In this document: piece after piece, positions 5,146 to 7,174 of the stretch
Layout: every line of letters starts with the position of its first letter
How positions within the stretch are numbered: the first letter of the stretch is position 1
Source of the DNA: an uncultured Erysipelotrichaceae bacterium
GTDB taxonomy: Bacteria; Bacillota_I; Bacilli_A; Erysipelotrichales; Coprobacillaceae
Length of the DNA: 7,174 bases
Assembly (NCBI GenBank): GCA_937917505.1
Contig: CALDMQ010000285.1
Span: 1 to 7,174 of the forward strand
Reading direction: 5' to 3'
Program-made: the position numbers and the translations under genes
Notes under the pieces: generated by a model
The model's input: the letters and a program-made list of their open reading frames with translations, nothing else
What the model was told of the DNA's origin: nothing
Database searches by the model: none

Positions 5146-6591
5146 ATGAGAAAAGATGCAGGTATTTTATTTCCTATCTCAGCTCTACCGAGTCGATTTG
5201 GAGTGGGGGATTTAGGAACTTATGCTTATCAATTGGTAGACAGACTATATGAATCACATATTCATATTTGGCAAATCTTACCTTTAAATCCATTAGGATA
5301 TGGAAATTCACCTTATCAACCTTTATCAAGCCAAGCGGGTGATGAGATTTATCTAGATTTGGAAGATATGAAAAATGATGGTTTGTTATATGATGATGAA
5401 ATCAAAGCATTTCATCAAGATGACACGTCTGTTCATTATCAAGAAGTTAGAAGCTATAAAGAAAAACTTTATCGCGTAGCTTTTTCAAGATTTAAAAAAA
5501 ATGAAGACTATCAAAACTTTGTCAAAGAGAATGAATGGTTACAAGCTTATGCCATGTTTAAAGTCTTTAAAACATATCATCAAGAGAAATCATGGATAGG
5601 ATGGGAAAAGACATATAAAAACTATTACGACGAACAATCATTTTCCATCTTACCTTTTACACAAGATATAGAATTTCAAATCTTTTTACAATATTATTTC
5701 TTTAAACAGTGGTGTGCTTTAAAACAATATGCGAATAAACGTAGTATTGAAATTATTGGTGATATGCCAATTTATGTTGGATTGGATTCTGTAGATGTAT
5801 GGAAAAACAAAGCATGTTTCTTATTAGAAGAAGATGGAACACCATCTTTTATTGCTGGTGTACCACCAGATTACTTTAGTAAGTTTGGTCAACGTTGGGG
5901 AAATCCTATTTATAATTGGGATTATTTAAAAGAAACAAATTTCAATTTCTGGGTAGAAAGAATTTCATCGGCGTGTGAAATCTATGATACAGTGCGAATT
6001 GATCATTTTAGAGCCTTTGATACTTACTGGAAGATACTTGGAACAGAACCAACCGCAATTAATGGGGAATGGATAGAAGCACCAGGATATGAAGTTTTTG
6101 ATACATTATTTGACAAGATTCCTCATTTATCTATTTTAGCTGAAGATTTAGGAGAATTAAGAGAAGAAGTTTATGAATTAAGAGATCATTATCATTTAAA
6201 AGGTATGTATGTTTTTCAGTTCCATTGTCATGAGAAATTTGATTTTGAAAAGGTTGTTGTGTATACAGGAACACATGATAATGATACTTTAGTTGGGTGG
6301 TTGGATTCATTAAACGAAGAAGACAAAGAACAATTAGATGAATTGCTTGAGGATTATAAAGAAACAGAAGATTATCAAAAAATCATTCACTACTGCTTAG
6401 ATTTAGATGCGAGTCAAGTCATTGTGCCAGTATGGGATATTATGGGCTGTGATACAACATGTCGTTTTAATGTTCCTGGAAAAATAGGTTCTCCAAACTG
6501 GGAATATCGTTTAGTATCTTTTGAATTATTTGATTTATATTTAGAGAAATATAAAAATATGATTATAAAAAGTCATAGAGAAGGGAAATGA
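5146..6591 (+). CDS. malQ: 4-alpha-glucanotransferase (GH77, amylomaltase)
   Basis: The 481-residue cytosolic enzyme transfers maltosyl and longer glucan units between malto-oligosaccharides, releasing glucose, and works in maltodextrin or glycogen breakdown. The N-terminus GILFPISALPSRFGVGDLG and LPLNPLGYGNSPYQPLSS are GH77 hallmarks. The catalytic residues are present: nucleophile Asp286 in VRIDHFRAF, acid/base Glu333 in AEDLGEL, and Asp378 in TGTHDNDT. GDMPIYVGLDSVDVW (205-219), GVPPDYFSKFGQRWGNPIY (238-256) and the C-terminal RFNVPGKIGSPNWEYRL also fit. Length is about the norm of 490-500. The start is ATG 5146, with GGAGAG 6 bases before it. It ends in TGA, which shows the standard stop code. 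The patatin-like gene follows after 4 bp and uses a Shine-Dalgarno site inside the malQ end, so the two are cotranscribed. No glycogen phosphorylase or maltose transporter is in the window. Confidence 0.96.
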   Translation: MRKDAGILFPISALPSRFGVGDLGTYAYQLVDRLYESHIHIWQILPLNPLGYGNSPYQPLSSQAGDEIYLDLEDMKNDGLLYDDEIKAFHQDDTSVHYQEVRSYKEKLYRVAFSRFKKNEDYQNFVKENEWLQAYAMFKVFKTYHQEKSWIGWEKTYKNYYDEQSFSILPFTQDIEFQIFLQYYFFKQWCALKQYANKRSIEIIGDMPIYVGLDSVDVWKNKACFLLEEDGTPSFIAGVPPDYFSKFGQRWGNPIYNWDYLKETNFNFWVERISSACEIYDTVRIDHFRAFDTYWKILGTEPTAINGEWIEAPGYEVFDTLFDKIPHLSILAEDLGELREEVYELRDHYHLKGMYVFQFHCHEKFDFEKVVVYTGTHDNDTLVGWLDSLNEEDKEQLDELLEDYKETEDYQKIIHYCLDLDASQVIVPVWDIMGCDTTCRFNVPGKIGSPNWEYRLVSFELFDLYLEKYKNMIIKSHREGK

Positions 6592-6595
6592 TCGT

Positions 6596-7174
6596 ATGAA
6601 AAGAGCATTAGTTTTAGCTGGTGGAGGTTCTAAAGGTGCTTATGAAGTGGGGTTTGTGAAAGCGTTACATGAATTAGGTATTGAATATCATATTGTGACA
6701 GGAACTTCTATAGGTGCTTTGAATGGATGTTTGCTTGCTCAAAATGATTTTGATGCTATGGAAAAATTGTGGAGTCAAATGGATGTGCAACATGTGTTTG
6801 CAGATGGATTTCAACCTGATTTTCAATTTGACTTTAATCAAATTGAAAGTCAATCTAATCTTGCAATGTCTTTTCTAAAAAAATATGTCAAAGAAAAAGG
6901 TGCAGACATTACACCTTTAAAAAATATTGTTAAAGATTTATTAGATGAGGATAAGTTATTAAATTCACCTATTGATTTTGGATTATGTACAGTTCATTAT
7001 CCATCATTAAAACCACTTTTTATTACAAAACATGAAATGGAAAGGAAACATATATTTGATTATTTAATTGCTAGTGCATCATGTTTTCCAATTTTTCCTA
7101 TCCATACTTTTAAAGAACAGTCTTTTATAGATGGAGGTTATTTTGATAATGTGCCAGTCGATTTGGCTTTAGAT
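6596..7174 (+). CDS. Patatin-like phospholipase/acyl hydrolase (3' end outside window)
   Basis: The first 193 residues are visible and the frame is still open at the window edge. The Ser-Asp dyad of patatin lipases is complete: the oxyanion loop GGGSKGAYEVG (9-19), the nucleophile Ser38 in GTSIGALNG, and Asp179 in FIDGGYFDNVP. Residues LIASASCFPIFP (157-168) fit the family block before the DGG motif. No signal peptide or membrane segment is seen, so it is likely cytosolic or membrane-associated, resembling the RssA/YlbK-type patatins; the lipid substrate is unknown. The start ATG 6596 has AAGGGA (6581-6586) 9 bases upstream inside malQ, and the intergenic gap is 4 bp, so it shares the malQ transcript. 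A functional link to glucan metabolism is not apparent. There is no sign of an antiphage patatin system, because no nucleotide cyclase gene is adjacent on the visible side. Confidence 0.92.
   Translation, partial: MKRALVLAGGGSKGAYEVGFVKALHELGIEYHIVTGTSIGALNGCLLAQNDFDAMEKLWSQMDVQHVFADGFQPDFQFDFNQIESQSNLAMSFLKKYVKEKGADITPLKNIVKDLLDEDKLLNSPIDFGLCTVHYPSLKPLFITKHEMERKHIFDYLIASASCFPIFPIHTFKEQSFIDGGYFDNVPVDLALD

Noticed and set aside
1..7174. CRISPR array, tRNA or rRNA gene, insertion sequence, phage attachment site
   Set aside because: No regularly spaced repeats, cloverleaf-like sequences, transposase motifs or matching terminal repeats were seen by eye.

Overview
The window is AT-rich and tightly packed. 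Genes start at ATG behind purine-rich Shine-Dalgarno sites, TGA is used as a stop (malQ), and gaps are short. Gene content (Cof-type HAD phosphatase, single-domain PTS EIIB, FeoA/FeoB, GH77 MalQ, patatin) fits a low-GC Gram-positive. My best guess is an anaerobic gut Firmicute near the Erysipelotrichia/Coprobacillus group; this is inferred from composition and protein style, not from a marker gene.

Layout. (1) Bases 3-386 hold the 3' end of a Cof-type HAD phosphatase. (2) A promoter at 394-422, overlapped by a perfect 12-bp palindrome, precedes citrate synthase (451-1785) and an orphan lactose/cellobiose-type PTS EIIB (1797-2204), probably one transcript. (3) A hairpin at 2195-2219 sits across the stop of EIIB and next to the stop of a convergent minus-strand cysteine hydrolase (2218-2739), and can terminate both. 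(4) A divergent control region (2740-2868) carries minus-strand promoters, a TGTGA-N8-TCACA inverted repeat and a 14-bp palindrome just before the feoA ribosome binding site. (5) feoA (2869-3102) overlaps feoB (3095-5082). feoB is split by a -1 frame change somewhere between about 4423 and 4470, so as written the ferrous iron permease is cut in its membrane domain. (6) A further promoter (5093-5122) leads into malQ (5146-6591), followed after 4 bp by a patatin-like lipase (6596 to the window end, incomplete).

How the genes relate. feoA and feoB form a classical Fe(II) uptake pair. Citrate synthase feeds citrate or glutamate formation; its partner EIIB has no EIIA or EIIC here and may be regulatory. 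MalQ handles malto-oligosaccharides. The cysteine hydrolase keeps the metal ligands, Lys and Cys of the nicotinamidase/isochorismatase fold but has Asn where the family has its catalytic Asp.

I see no clear new multi-gene system, CRISPR array, mobile element or RNA gene. The most interesting points are the feoB frame break with a slippery T7 run at one edge of the break interval, the citrate synthase-EIIB pairing with its GntR-like operator, and the D-to-N hydrolase.
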